A stretch of 64,000 nt of DNA from NCBI GenBank assembly GCA_016764915.1, contig JAESQY010000063.1, positions 24,136 to 88,135 of the forward strand. Direction: 5' to 3'. The position numbers and the translations under genes are program-made. The stretch comes from Aliivibrio sp. (lineage in GTDB: Bacteria; Pseudomonadota; Gammaproteobacteria; Enterobacterales; Vibrionaceae). The notes beneath the pieces were generated by a model, which searched no databases, had not been told where the DNA came from, and saw only the letters and a program-made list of their open reading frames with translations. This document shows positions 25,328-35,744 of this stretch, piece after piece (the stretch's first letter is position 1; each line of letters begins with the position of its first letter).

Positions 25328-28243
25328 ATGAACAATATTAATGACTTAGACAAAATGACGCACACTTTAGATGTGCCTGTCGTTAATGGGTTATACAATT
25401 TAGAACCAGATCAAATATTACTTAATCAACAGCAGAATGAATCTAATGTTCGTTCCTATCCAAGACGAATCCCTATCGCTATCGAGAAGGCGTACGGTGC
25501 ACTTGTTGAAGACACTCGTGGACAACTCTTTCTCGATTGCCTCGCGGGGGCTGGTACTCTGTCGCTGGGTTATAACCACCCAGAGATCAATCGTGAAATT
25601 AAAACGCAGCTAGATTCTGGTTTGCCGTATCAAACCCTGGATATTACAACGCCTGTAAAAGATAAATACATCCGCGCAATATTGGATTTTTTACCCGAAG
25701 AGTTTGCTACGAATGCCTGTGTTCAGTTCTGTGGACCTTCTGGTGCAGACGCCGTAGAAGCCGCGATTAAATTAGCCAAGCAGACCACTGGTCGAAATAC
25801 GATGGCAGCGTTTCATGGCGCTTATCATGGTATGACCAACGGCACCATGGCGATGATGGGCAATCTCAGCACCAAGGCGAGACGACAGGGTTTAATGGCA
25901 GATGTGCACTTTTTGCCTTTCCCTTATCCACTGCGCTGCCCATATGGGTTAAAAGGAGATGAAGGAGCGAAACAGAGCCTTCGATATATTGAAAGAATGC
26001 TGTGTGATGATGAGAGTGGTGTGCAGAAACCCGCCGCGATTATTGTTGAGCCTGTTCAAGGTGAAGGAGGGGTGATTCCTGCCCCTGTATTCTGGCTTCA
26101 AGAGCTGCGCCGCATTACCAAAGAGCAAGGGATTTTGTTGATATTTGATGAGATTCAGTGTGGTGTTGGTAAAACAGGGTATAACTTTGCGTTTGAAGAG
26201 TCCGGTGTTATGCCTGACATTCTCTGTCTCTCTAAAGCGGTGGGTGGCGGCTTGCCAATGTCACTGCTGGTATTTGATAAGTCGATCGATACTTGGTTGC
26301 CTGGTGAACATACTGGAACGTTTCGCGGTAATCAGTTAGCGATGGCGACAGGCACGAAAGCGTTAGAGATCATTACTCGTGATGGATTAACTCAATACGC
26401 TCAAGAAGCAGGGCACTATTTCCGTCAAGGTTTGCAAAAAATAGCCAACCAAACCACTTGTATTGCAGAAGTTCGTGGTAAAGGTTTAATGCTGGGCATG
26501 GAGATTGTAAAACCTTGTGGTACTCGCAATAAATTTGATGAGCCCGAAGCGGATCCAGAGTTAACAGCCAATATACAAAGAGCGGCACTTGAGCGTGGAT
26601 TGATTATTGAGAAAGGGGGACGTCAAGGTTCGGTACTTCGTCTATTACCCCCGTTGATCATCAGTTATGAGCAGATAGATTTTGCTCTTGATGTTATTCA
26701 ACGTGCGATTGAGTCATTGGTAGAAAGCCAACCAAAAGTCAATGAAGAGATGCAGCCTTTAGGGGATCACCACCCGTGGCACCATCACTTTATTCAAACC
26801 TCAGCAGGCGGCGCGGATAATTTTGAAGCGGCGCTAAACCAAACGACTCAGGTGCTGAAATCGGTCTTTGAGGGGGCAACGAAACCTTACTCAGGGCTTG
26901 AACCACAGCAGTTGCAACAGATGATCAACGATCTGGATCTGGATGAAGTGCAGCTGCCCCTTGAGACGGTAATTGAACAAACGGGCGAGTTAATAGCGAA
27001 CAACTCCATCATTGTTCAGCACCCTAACTGTATTGCTCACTTGCATACACCACCGCTACTACCTGCTGTTGCGGCAGAAGCGTTTATCAGTGCATTGAAC
27101 CAGTCGATGGACTCATGGGACCAAGCCAGTGCGGCCACCTATGTTGAGCAAAAAGTACTGGATTGGGCGTGCAATATCTTTAAGCTTGGGCCTGATTCCG
27201 ATGGTGTGATGACCAGTGGTGGTACTCAAAGTAATTTAATGGGATTGCTGTTGGCGCGAGATTTTGCCGCTGAGCGTATTTCAGGACACAACATTCAAAA
27301 GCAGGGTTTGCCCGATTACGCCGCTAAACTGCGAATACTCTGTTCAGACAAATCTCACTTCACGGTGCAAAAATCCGCGTCGTTAATGGGGCTGGGTGAA
27401 AACTCTGTGGTCTGTGTTGATACGGATCTTAATGGGACAATCAAGCTTGATGCCTTATTAACCACTATTGCCAAGCTGAAAGCGGAAGGTTTATTGCCTT
27501 TTGCACTGGTGGCAACGGCAGGCACGACCGATCATGGTGCTATTGATGATCTTGCTTCAATGGCAGATATCGCTGAGCAGCAAGAGCTCTGGTTGCATGT
27601 TGATGGCGCTTACGGCGGTGCGTTAATGCTTAGCAGTCACAGCGCTAGATTAGAGGGCATAGAGAAAGCCGATTCGATCAGCGTTGACTTCCATAAGCTG
27701 TTTTATCAGCCAATCAGCTGTGGTTCGATTCTGCTTAAAGATAAAAAGCATTTTAAGTACTTCTTGCACCATGCAGATTATTTAAATCGTGAGCACGATG
27801 AGTTGCCAAATTTGGTGGATAAGTCCATTGCTACCACTCGACGTTTTGATGCGCTAAAAGTGTTGATGACCATGCAGTGTGTTGGGCCAAAACAATTGGG
27901 CGAGATGTTTGATCACCTATTAATTCAGACTAAACAGATTGCGACATGGGTTGATCAGAGCAGCCAATTTGAACTGTTGGCCGAACCATCTCTCTCTACG
28001 GTTCTGTTTAAGTATGTAGGGAACCAAGATGGTCAAACTATTGAGCAAATTGATGAGATGAATCGCTTGATACGAACAGAAGCGTTAGTAAAAGGGATTG
28101 CTATATTAGGTGAAACCACGGTTGCAGGACGTTCTGCACTTAAGTTGACCATTCTTAATCCTTGTTTACGTCTAACGGACTTTGAAGCGCTATTTAATGG
28201 CATTCATACATTGGCGCAACAGATTGCCGCTGATCTACGTTAA
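25328..28243 (+). CDS. Diaminobutyrate aminotransferase-decarboxylase fusion
   Basis: A 971-residue bifunctional PLP protein. The N-terminal half (about 1-460) is a class III aminotransferase with Lys303 in LSKAVGGGLPM, making L-2,4-diaminobutyrate from aspartate semialdehyde and glutamate. The C-terminal half (about 480-971) is a group II decarboxylase with HVDGAYGGA and Lys790 in VDFHKLFYQP, giving 1,3-diaminopropane. This fusion is characteristic of Vibrio norspermidine synthesis. It is followed by carboxynorspermidine dehydrogenase and decarboxylase genes. Both PLP lysines are present and the frame is intact. Confidence 0.94.
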   Translation: MNNINDLDKMTHTLDVPVVNGLYNLEPDQILLNQQQNESNVRSYPRRIPIAIEKAYGALVEDTRGQLFLDCLAGAGTLSLGYNHPEINREIKTQLDSGLPYQTLDITTPVKDKYIRAILDFLPEEFATNACVQFCGPSGADAVEAAIKLAKQTTGRNTMAAFHGAYHGMTNGTMAMMGNLSTKARRQGLMADVHFLPFPYPLRCPYGLKGDEGAKQSLRYIERMLCDDESGVQKPAAIIVEPVQGEGGVIPAPVFWLQELRRITKEQGILLIFDEIQCGVGKTGYNFAFEESGVMPDILCLSKAVGGGLPMSLLVFDKSIDTWLPGEHTGTFRGNQLAMATGTKALEIITRDGLTQYAQEAGHYFRQGLQKIANQTTCIAEVRGKGLMLGMEIVKPCGTRNKFDEPEADPELTANIQRAALERGLIIEKGGRQGSVLRLLPPLIISYEQIDFALDVIQRAIESLVESQPKVNEEMQPLGDHHPWHHHFIQTSAGGADNFEAALNQTTQVLKSVFEGATKPYSGLEPQQLQQMINDLDLDEVQLPLETVIEQTGELIANNSIIVQHPNCIAHLHTPPLLPAVAAEAFISALNQSMDSWDQASAATYVEQKVLDWACNIFKLGPDSDGVMTSGGTQSNLMGLLLARDFAAERISGHNIQKQGLPDYAAKLRILCSDKSHFTVQKSASLMGLGENSVVCVDTDLNGTIKLDALLTTIAKLKAEGLLPFALVATAGTTDHGAIDDLASMADIAEQQELWLHVDGAYGGALMLSSHSARLEGIEKADSISVDFHKLFYQPISCGSILLKDKKHFKYFLHHADYLNREHDELPNLVDKSIATTRRFDALKVLMTMQCVGPKQLGEMFDHLLIQTKQIATWVDQSSQFELLAEPSLSTVLFKYVGNQDGQTIEQIDEMNRLIRTEALVKGIAILGETTVAGRSALKLTILNPCLRLTDFEALFNGIHTLAQQIAADLR

Positions 28244-28317
28244 TTAATTGATGAATTAGAAACGGCAGGTTGACGATGATGACCTGCGGTAGAATACAAA
28301 ATATATAAGGAAAAGAG

Positions 28318-29561
28318 ATGTCTATTTTACAAATTGGTGCTGGTGGTGTTGGTTGGGTAATTGCTCATAAAGCGGCACAAAATAATGATGTATTAGGGGA
28401 TATTACCATCGCCTCTCGTACGCTTGCCAAGTGTGACAACATTATCACCTCGATCAAAGGTCGTAACAATCTAAAAGACAGCAGTAAGCAGTTAACGTCA
28501 CGCCAAGTAGACGCCGATGATGTTGGTGCATTGGTCAGTTTGATTGAAGAGGTTAAGCCCGACCTAGTTATTAATGCCGGACCTCCATGGGTTAACGTTG
28601 CGATTATGGAAGCGTGTTATCAAGCTAAAGTCTCTTACATGGATACGTCGGTAGCGACTGATCTGTGCAGTGAGGGACAGCAAGTACCTGAGGCGTATGA
28701 TCCGCAGTGGGCTTTTCGTGAAAAATTTGCTCAAGCGGGTATCACGGGTATTTTAGGCGCGGGTTTTGATCCGGGCGTGTGAGTGTATTTGCTGCTTATG
28801 CGGTTAAGCACCTGTTTGATGAGATTGATTCGATTGATGTGATGGACGTTAATGCAGGCGATCACGGTCAGAAATTTGCAACCAACTTTGATCCTGAAAC
28901 CAATATGCTTGAGGTTCAAGGTGACTCTTTCTACTGGGAAAACGGTGAGTGGAAGCAGGTTGAGTGCCATACTCGTATGCTTGAGTTTGATTTTCCATTA
29001 ATTGGTTCTCAAAAAGTCTACTCGATGGCGCACGATGAAGTGCGTTCGATGAAAGAGTTTATTCCGGCAAAACGTATCGAGTTTTGGATGGGGTTTGGTG
29101 ATAGCTATCTTAACTATTTCAACTGTATGCGTGATATTGGTCTGTTATCACCAGAACCAATTACGCTGCACGATGGCACTGTAGTTGAGCCACTAAAAGT
29201 ATTAAAAGCCTTGTTGCCTGATCCTACCTCATTGGCGGCGGGTTATACCGGGAAAACCTGTATCGGCACTTGGGTTCAGGGCGTAAAAGATGGCAAAGAG
29301 CGCAGTGTGTTTTTATACAATAACGCGGATCATGAAGTGGCTTACGCTGATGTTGAGCATCAGGCGATTTCATACACGACCGGTGTTCCTGCAATAACGG
29401 CTGCGTTGCTTTATTTCCGCAATGAGTGGAGTGATAAAGGGATCTTTAATATGGAACAGCTTGACCCAGACCCGTTCTTGGCATTGATGCCTGAGATTGG
29501 TTTAGATTGGCATGTTCAAGAGCTGGAAGTTAAGCAGCCGACCATTCATATTCTAAAATAA
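28318..29561 (+). pseudogene. Carboxynorspermidine dehydrogenase, frameshifted
   Basis: A saccharopine-dehydrogenase-family enzyme that reductively condenses 1,3-diaminopropane with aspartate semialdehyde to carboxynorspermidine. The first frame (28318-28782) has the cofactor motif QIGAGGVGWVIAHKAA and ends in GFDPGV followed by TGA. The second frame (28779-29561) continues SVFAAYAVKHLFDEID. Inserting one G at about 28779 (GTGGTGAGT in place of GTGTGAGT) joins them into about 414 residues, the normal length. The two frames overlap by four bases, so translational coupling of two fragments is possible, but the break lies in a conserved core and the enzyme would probably be inactive. The ribosome site AAGGAAAAG is good. 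Confidence 0.88.
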
Positions 29562-29571
29562 AAACGATATG

Positions 29572-29615
29572 ACGCCTACTTGAGCCATTAATATGAGGGT
29601 TTAAGTGGGCGTTTT
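29572..29615 (+). terminator. Hairpin after carboxynorspermidine dehydrogenase
   Basis: ACGCCTACTT pairs with AAGTGGGCGT (one T-G pair), followed by five T. It sits before nspC, so it may act as an attenuator within the operon rather than a full stop. Confidence 0.7.
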
Positions 29616-29632
29616 TAGTTAGGAAGCCTCTC

Positions 29633-30763
29633 ATGGTAGAACAAGATATAAAAACCCCCTATTTTCTCATTGATGAGCAGAAACTGATCGCCAATTTAGA
29701 GATAGCAAAAACGCTTAAAGAGCGTTCTGGTGTGAAGTTGGTGCTTGCTCTTAAGTGTTTCTCTACTTGGGGTGTGTTTGACATTATCAAACCCTATTTG
29801 GATGGCACAACCAGCAGTGGACCTTACGAAGTGAAACTGGGTCATGAAACGTTTGGTGGTGAGACTCACGCCTACAGTGTGGGTTACTGTGAAGAGGATG
29901 TCATTGAAGTGGCCGAACTTTGCGATAAGCTGATATTCAACTCACAAAGTCAGCTAGAAGCGCATCGTCACTTGGTTGAAGGAAAGGCATCAATTGGCCT
30001 GCGTCTTAACCCCGGTGTCAGTTGTGCAGGTCAAGATTTAGCGGATCCAGCTCGTCGTTATTCGCGCCTTGGTGTACACAAAAACCAGTTGAAATTAGAG
30101 AATATCGACACCATTGATGGCGTAATGTTTCACATGAACTGTGAGAACAAAAGTGCAGCCTCTTTTGTGCTGCTACTGGATCAATTGTCAGAACAGTTTG
30201 GTGAGCAACTCGATAAGCTTGAGTGGGTGAGCCTTGGCGGCGGTGTGTTTTTTACCTGGCCAGGTTACGATCTTGACTGCTTAGCCAATGGATTAACCAA
30301 TTTTGCACAACGCCATAATGTGCAGCTCTATTTAGAACCCGGTGAAGCGCTCATCACTAAAACTACCGATTTAGTGGTGACTGTGGTGGATGTGGTTGAT
30401 AATGAGATGCAGACTGCGATTGTGGACAGCGCTACCGAAGCCCACCGTCTAGACACGTTGATCTATGATGAACCAGCAGCAATTGAGCAGGCGAACGATG
30501 CCGGTGACCACCAATACATTATTGGCAGCTGTTCATGTTTAGCGGGGGATCAGTTCTGTGTGGCCAATTTTGAGCAGCCACTGCGCATTGGGCAACGACT
30601 CAACATTCTAGATAGTGCGGGTTACACCATGGTGAAACTAAATTGGTTCAATGGTCTCAAAATGCCGTCCATATATTGCAAAAAGAGCAGTGGAGAGCTT
30701 AAAAAATTGAATGAATTTGGTTATCAAGATTTTAAACGCTCTCTGTCACAATGGCGCGTTTAA
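29633..30763 (+). CDS. nspC: Carboxynorspermidine decarboxylase
   Basis: A 376-residue PLP enzyme of the alanine racemase-fold decarboxylase group; it decarboxylates carboxynorspermidine (and carboxyspermidine) to norspermidine, a polyamine that promotes Vibrio biofilm signalling. Lys41 in LALKCF binds [26 protein letters not shown] and [11 protein letters not shown] are family motifs, the last including the active-site Cys. Length is that of V. cholerae NspC. Its stop overlaps by four bases the end of the convergent DUF1501 gene. Confidence 0.95.
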   Translation: MVEQDIKTPYFLIDEQKLIANLEIAKTLKERSGVKLVLALKCFSTWGVFDIIKPYLDGTTSSGPYEVKLGHETFGGETHAYSVGYCEEDVIEVAELCDKLIFNSQSQLEAHRHLVEGKASIGLRLNPGVSCAGQDLADPARRYSRLGVHKNQLKLENIDTIDGVMFHMNCENKSAASFVLLLDQLSEQFGEQLDKLEWVSLGGGVFFTWPGYDLDCLANGLTNFAQRHNVQLYLEPGEALITKTTDLVVTVVDVVDNEMQTAIVDSATEAHRLDTLIYDEPAAIEQANDAGDHQYIIGSCSCLAGDQFCVANFEQPLRIGQRLNILDSAGYTMVKLNWFNGLKMPSIYCKKSSGELKKLNEFGYQDFKRSLSQWRV

Positions 30764-31902
30764 AAGCGGATCAGATTAAAACTGGGCTTAACCTGATGGC
30801 TTGTGGGAAAAGTACGGCTTATTGTTGTTGCTGAGAGCGACAGATGGTCGCTGAGTACAGCTTTAATGACCTCCCTCATGTCAGTAGTTGGCGCTAAATC
30901 TCGGCCTTGGTAGAGATCCTCTCTACCTAGTCCTGGCCACCGAGTGATGACTTGACCTCCATTTACCGCCCCTCCAGCAACAAACATCGCATTTGCGGTG
31001 CCGTGATCGGTGCCTTTGGATCCATTTTCGGCTGCTGTTCGTCCAAATTCACTGGCCACCATAATGACGGTTCGGCTCCAGTTTGAACCTAATGCGGCTT
31101 TTAATGTTGCTAAGCCAGAGTCGAGCACTTTTAGTTGATTAGATAACTTACCCGAGGTAGAACCCTGATAAGCATGAGTGTCCCAACCCCCAAGTTCTAA
31201 TACCGCAATATTTGGTCCCGAACTGCTTGATAGAAATTTACCCGCGTTGTCACACAAATTATTAAACTGTTTAGAGGCCTTACCATTGGCAGACGAGGCC
31301 ATGCTATTGATTCGCATCATCTGTTCAAAATTTCTGGATAAGGTTTTATCCGATTGCAGCATTTCACCCAGCAGGGTTTGCAGTTCACTCTCGGCTTTGA
31401 GTTTATTGGGATACCAGCTGCTTGATGGCGCATCACCTTGTAGGATCAGAGGCATACCGGAATCGATGGCAATACTGCTATGCTGACTCGCATTGTCTAA
31501 TAAGCGATTTAACCATCCCGAGTTATGAAAGGGATCATCTGTGCCATTTTCTAAAACCTTCTGACCATCAAAGTGAGAGCGCTCTCGATAGGGAGTGGCA
31601 CAGGCATGAATGAGAGCAAGCTCTCTGTTTTCATACCAAGAGTAGAGATTTTTTAGCGCCGGATTCAGACCAAAAAAGCCGTCAAGATCATTAACTTGAT
31701 CGCGATTTAGTCCAATGGTAGGGCGTAATTTTCTGTAATTAATGTCGTTGTAGGGCACGACCACATTCAGTCCATCAATGGCACCGCGTAGTGTTACCCA
31801 GACTAAAATTGAGGAGGATTGACTGCTGGCAAAAGCGAGAGAGGGTATGGCCGTAGAGACCCCAATTGCAACGATGGATTTGAGCAATTCTCGCCTTTTC
31901 AT
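30760..31902 (-). CDS. DUF1501 protein, Tat-exported
   Basis: A 380-residue member of DUF1501, related to the alkaline phosphatase/sulfatase fold. The N-terminus [17 protein letters not shown] is a twin-arginine-type signal (RR, then hydrophobic stretch, cleavage near AFA), so it probably reaches the periplasm folded. Motifs such as [19 protein letters not shown] and [10 protein letters not shown] are family signatures. It follows the DUF1800 gene by nine bases. The two families are commonly paired, with no established function; a role in cell-surface or exported polymer processing has only been guessed. Confidence 0.9.
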   Translation of the reverse strand: MKRRELLKSIVAIGVSTAIPSLAFASSQSSSILVWVTLRGAIDGLNVVVPYNDINYRKLRPTIGLNRDQVNDLDGFFGLNPALKNLYSWYENRELALIHACATPYRERSHFDGQKVLENGTDDPFHNSGWLNRLLDNASQHSSIAIDSGMPLILQGDAPSSSWYPNKLKAESELQTLLGEMLQSDKTLSRNFEQMMRINSMASSANGKASKQFNNLCDNAGKFLSSSSGPNIAVLELGGWDTHAYQGSTSGKLSNQLKVLDSGLATLKAALGSNWSRTVIMVASEFGRTAAENGSKGTDHGTANAMFVAGGAVNGGQVITRWPGLGREDLYQGRDLAPTTDMREVIKAVLSDHLSLSATTISRTFPTSHQVKPSFNLIRF

Positions 31903-31911
31903 GACACGCCC

Positions 31912-33294
31912 CTATCGATATTGAAATTGTGGGCTGAGCCACAAGAGAGTAAGTTTGTTAGTGAGATCATCGGTTTTACTCAGTGCGGCAAAGAGGTGCT
32001 CATCAATGTCGCTATCATACAATGAGGCAATGAGATTATTGATGGTGACAGCTGCAGCACTCTCTGTTTTTTTTGTCTTTTTTAAGATCTGTTTGCTGTA
32101 TTTATTCGCCAGTTGCCATCGCTGAGTGAGCGCCGATGAACTGTTGTAGTCTCTATCATTATCAGACCATCCTGCTGGGGAGCCTGCCATAAAGGGTTCT
32201 TGTCCTAACTGTTTCAAGGCTTGATGAACGAGTTTGTTTTGTGGGTAGAAATTTGCACTCCTGAACATAGAAAAAAGCCATTGCTGGGGTGTTCTGAATC
32301 TAACTGGATTTGTATGCCAACAGTCGGGATGATGAATGAGCACTTTATACACAGGCATTAGCTGACCTTTTGATGCCATAAAAGTATCCGCTAATTTTTT
32401 CTCTAAATCACTCTTATGAGGGCCCGCAAAGTGTTGGGCTAGCTTTCTAGCAATATGATGGGCGGTGCTGGGATGCATAGCAAGATCGTTTAAACACGCT
32501 TCTCCTTGCGCAAGGCCAGCCTGATTATAGTCTTTATTCAGCAGGCTAATGGTGCCAGGTTGATGACGCTTGTTATTAAAGATAAAACCCGTATGTTGAG
32601 CTGTTTTGAAATTAACACTCCATCCAGTGATTGCTTTAGCCAGCTGAATAATGTCTTGCTGAGTATATCCGCCGTTAACCCCTAAGGTATGCAGCTCCAG
32701 AATCTCTCTAGCAAGATTTTCGTTTAAGCCTTTATCCGCTCGTTTCCCTTGGGTTGAATCAGGGCCAATAGAGAGGTTGTTATCTAGATAAATGAGCATG
32801 GCAGGATGTTGGCTGACTTGGCGTAACAGTGTAGAGAAGTCACCATTCCAGTGAGTTCTAATTACCTCATTTTCAATGCTGGCAACAAATGGACGGATTC
32901 GACGGTTATCCGCTGAGACCGAAAAATGATTACTCCAAAATTGAATGATACGCTCTTGAAAACTCAGCGGGGTCGAGAAGATCTGTTGGTTTCTTGCATA
33001 GACTTGCTGGGTATAATGCGACCGCTGGAACTGATTAATCTTCTTTTGTAGCTTTGCTTTGGCCTGATTTTCGGTGGTTTGTTTCCGTTGCTGCTGCAAT
33101 TGGTGCATCTGCTGCAATATCAGTGATGTTGAAGGCAGTTCAGTTATCGATGGATGAGTATAAGAGGTTGAGCTTAGCTGCTGTTCAAGCCAAAGAGCAG
33201 CACCGAGATTTTTAATGGTGTCAATTTCACCCGTAACTGGCCCAAAACCAAATCGTTGAGTGGCAATGGTATGGTCCGTATAACGTAAACTCAT
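31912..33294 (-). CDS. DUF1800 protein
   Basis: A 460-residue DUF1800 protein. Family motifs: RFGFGP near 14, FWSNHFSVSAD, ENLAREILELHTLGVNGGYTQQD near 200, and ITGWSV. A region rich in Gln, Lys and Arg lies near 60-100. No signal peptide is obvious. It is the first gene of a two-gene unit with the DUF1501 gene. Function unknown; family pairing is seen across many bacteria. Confidence 0.9.
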   Translation of the reverse strand: MSLRYTDHTIATQRFGFGPVTGEIDTIKNLGAALWLEQQLSSTSYTHPSITELPSTSLILQQMHQLQQQRKQTTENQAKAKLQKKINQFQRSHYTQQVYARNQQIFSTPLSFQERIIQFWSNHFSVSADNRRIRPFVASIENEVIRTHWNGDFSTLLRQVSQHPAMLIYLDNNLSIGPDSTQGKRADKGLNENLAREILELHTLGVNGGYTQQDIIQLAKAITGWSVNFKTAQHTGFIFNNKRHQPGTISLLNKDYNQAGLAQGEACLNDLAMHPSTAHHIARKLAQHFAGPHKSDLEKKLADTFMASKGQLMPVYKVLIHHPDCWHTNPVRFRTPQQWLFSMFRSANFYPQNKLVHQALKQLGQEPFMAGSPAGWSDNDRDYNSSSALTQRWQLANKYSKQILKKTKKTESAAAVTINNLIASLYDSDIDEHLFAALSKTDDLTNKLTLLWLSPQFQYR

Positions 33295-33392
33295 AAAACG
33301 TCCCCTGAAAACCGATAACTTAAGTGTATCAGGGGAGTGGAAAATTGTGAGGAAATTGAGTGTAAAAGAGCGTAAAGGTTAGCATGAACAAA

Positions 33393-35561
33393 TTATGTTT
33401 TATTGGGCACTTTTGCTTGCGTTCTTGATGCAACCTTATTGGCCAAAGAGTGCATCTCAGGCATCATTCGATGAATTAGATGGATCTGTTGCAGTACCAT
33501 TTTGACTGAGTCATCTTCATCATCTCGCCACTGGCCTAATCGCTTATCTAACTCTTGGTCCTCTTTTTCACTCGGATTGCTCTCTTTAGACAGTTGATTT
33601 AATTGCTCGGACATACTGGTTAAATGGCGATGTATCACGCGGTGCGACTCGGCCACCAGTTGATGGGTGACTTCATCACTTAAACGTGTTCGATGTGCAC
33701 CTAATGCGGAAACATAACTGAGCATGGCGTGGTTTAGACAGAGAAAACGAAAGCTCTCATCGACATAGGTACGATAACGTCCAGGCTCAACCAACATATT
33801 ATTGATGGCAGAGCTTAATTGCGCGTCAGCATTGTGAGCTTTACGTCGCGCAATACGATAAGCCAGGCTGTCTTTTTTTCCGGCTCGATATTGGCTGATG
33901 ATGTGCGCTAAATAGTCTTGGTTGGCTTTGACGGCATCAGCCATGACCTTATGAATACGTCTTGATTGCCAGTCGGGAAAGATAAATGTTACGGCGCAAA
34001 CTGCCAACAAACATCCAAGTAGCGTATCGCCCAATCTAGGAAGCATAACCGCAAAGCCATCACCAAGTTGATTGAAACCAAACAGTACTAACAAGGTAAT
34101 AAATGCGGTTGAAAATCGGTAGTTTTGACGACGAAATGCAAAGAATAATACGCCTGCAATTACCATCAACACTAATTGACTGTCATGGGAAGGAAAGAGC
34201 ATCAGTAGCGGGATACCAAGTAAAATCCCAGCGATAGTGCCAATAACACGTCCGATTAGCTTCTCTTTGGTCGCGCTGTAGTTTGGCTGGCAGACGAATA
34301 AGGTCGTCAGTAAAATCCAATAGCCATTTTCTAACTGAGCAAATTGAATAATGCCATAACCCACGGTCAAAGTGATTCCCATGCGAATCGCGTGACGAAA
34401 CAGCATTGAGCGAGTATTAAAGTTGGCCACAATACGTTGCCACATCTCCTTTAAGGTGTGGGCGTCATTATCAGCAAGGATGCTCTCATCGGCATCAGCA
34501 ATATCGAGTGGGTTGCCAATGTTTGACAGTTGGCGCTCAACGGTTGATAGGTTGTTCAGCAAGTACTTAAGCTGAATGAGAGACAGACGCCACTCTGTAT
34601 TGTTTTGTTGCTTCAAAAAAGTCAGTGATTCTGTCATTTCATCAATGGCTGCAGATGAGGATGGGTGGGAGTAGGCGATTCCTAAGCGCAAAGCGTTGGC
34701 GGCTTGATCACAGGCTTTCGCTTGCTGTTTTAACAAATGTTCTAAACGAAAAAGAATGTCACTGCGCTTAAAGTTACTGGCCAGATCTTGATAACGGTAG
34801 TGAGTAGAACTTACTCGCTCATGGATATCTTGTGCTAAGAAGTAGATTTTTAAGAATCGGTCTTTGGCCCCCACCACATGACCGCGTTTGGCACGAGCTA
34901 ATAGGGTCGCTTTACAGTTGTTCAATGCGGTAACCACTTTGACGTTTTGCTGAGAGGCTTTGATTCGGTATGGTTGTGGGTTGAGGTTTGATACTGGATG
35001 AAACAGCTCACTTTTAATAATGAGGTTTTTTCCGAGGGCATCAAATACCGCCGCGAGATTTTGCTGTACAGGCTGCATTGGCCAAAATAGCTGCCAACAC
35101 AGAGAGATAAAATAGTACCAAGCTGCGCCACTGAGCAACATACTCGGTTGATACCAAATGTTGACGCTTTCCGCAGCCCCTAACATGGTATAGATGGCCA
35201 TCATTAAAGAGCCCAGTGCAATTCCTGCATATCTTGGGCCAATGGCACCGAGCATGATAAACGCAATGGATGAAAAAAAGAGGCCAGCAGCAAATAGCAT
35301 GGGGTAGTTAAACAGCAATTCAATCGAAAAAGAGGCAATTGCAAAGCTAATAAGGGTGAGACTCTGCGCTTTTATTCGGCCCCACAAACTGCCATCAGTT
35401 TCTGCTAATGCGGCGGCAATGATGCCTAAAATCAGAAGAGTGGCGGTGCTATTTTGATCAAAATACCAACAGGGTATTACCACGCCTAATAGGGCGAGTA
35501 AAATACGAATACTGTAATTTATATGATTGTTTGCCCAATATTTTTTAATGGTTAGCTTCAT
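33393..35561 (-). CDS. YccS-type FUSC-family inner-membrane protein
   Basis: A 722-residue protein with two sets of about six transmembrane helices (about 15-150 and 390-520) and two cytoplasmic helical regions. It aligns with E. coli YccS throughout: GNPxD region, GYWILLTTLFVCQPNYSATKEKL and SRRIHKVMADA. This family resembles aromatic-acid efflux proteins (AaeB), but the substrate is unknown. I start at ATG 35561, which matches the YccS N-terminus; an ATG 14 codons earlier adds unrelated residues. Confidence 0.88.
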   Translation of the reverse strand: MKLTIKKYWANNHINYSIRILLALLGVVIPCWYFDQNSTATLLILGIIAAALAETDGSLWGRIKAQSLTLISFAIASFSIELLFNYPMLFAAGLFFSSIAFIMLGAIGPRYAGIALGSLMMAIYTMLGAAESVNIWYQPSMLLSGAAWYYFISLCWQLFWPMQPVQQNLAAVFDALGKNLIIKSELFHPVSNLNPQPYRIKASQQNVKVVTALNNCKATLLARAKRGHVVGAKDRFLKIYFLAQDIHERVSSTHYRYQDLASNFKRSDILFRLEHLLKQQAKACDQAANALRLGIAYSHPSSSAAIDEMTESLTFLKQQNNTEWRLSLIQLKYLLNNLSTVERQLSNIGNPLDIADADESILADNDAHTLKEMWQRIVANFNTRSMLFRHAIRMGITLTVGYGIIQFAQLENGYWILLTTLFVCQPNYSATKEKLIGRVIGTIAGILLGIPLLMLFPSHDSQLVLMVIAGVLFFAFRRQNYRFSTAFITLLVLFGFNQLGDGFAVMLPRLGDTLLGCLLAVCAVTFIFPDWQSRRIHKVMADAVKANQDYLAHIISQYRAGKKDSLAYRIARRKAHNADAQLSSAINNMLVEPGRYRTYVDESFRFLCLNHAMLSYVSALGAHRTRLSDEVTHQLVAESHRVIHRHLTSMSEQLNQLSKESNPSEKEDQELDKRLGQWRDDEDDSVKMVLQQIHLIHRMMPEMHSLANKVASRTQAKVPNKT

Positions 35562-35703
35562 TATTACGCTTAATGTGAGACATTCAAAATAGAGTTTCAT
35601 CATAACAAAGCTAGGAGCAACTCTTAATCAAAAAATGCAATAAAGGTCATAAATTTCTTTCGTTCTTTTAGATCGTATTCAATCTGTGGAACTGTTAATC
35701 TGA

Positions 35704-35719
35704 CTGTGTTTATTTACAG
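35704..35719. promoter_or_regulatory. LexA (SOS) box upstream of helD
   Basis: CTGT and ACAG are separated by exactly eight AT-rich bases (GTTTATTT), with A before and TA after, as in the gammaproteobacterial consensus. It lies 25 bases before the helD ATG, in the promoter region. LexA repression and DNA-damage induction are therefore likely. Confidence 0.75.
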
Positions 35720-35744
35720 TATTGTTTAGATGAGTGGATTTTTG

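Noticed and set aside
28779..29561. Second half of carboxynorspermidine dehydrogenase as a separate gene
   Set aside because: It lacks the cofactor-binding domain and joins the upstream frame seamlessly after a one-base change.
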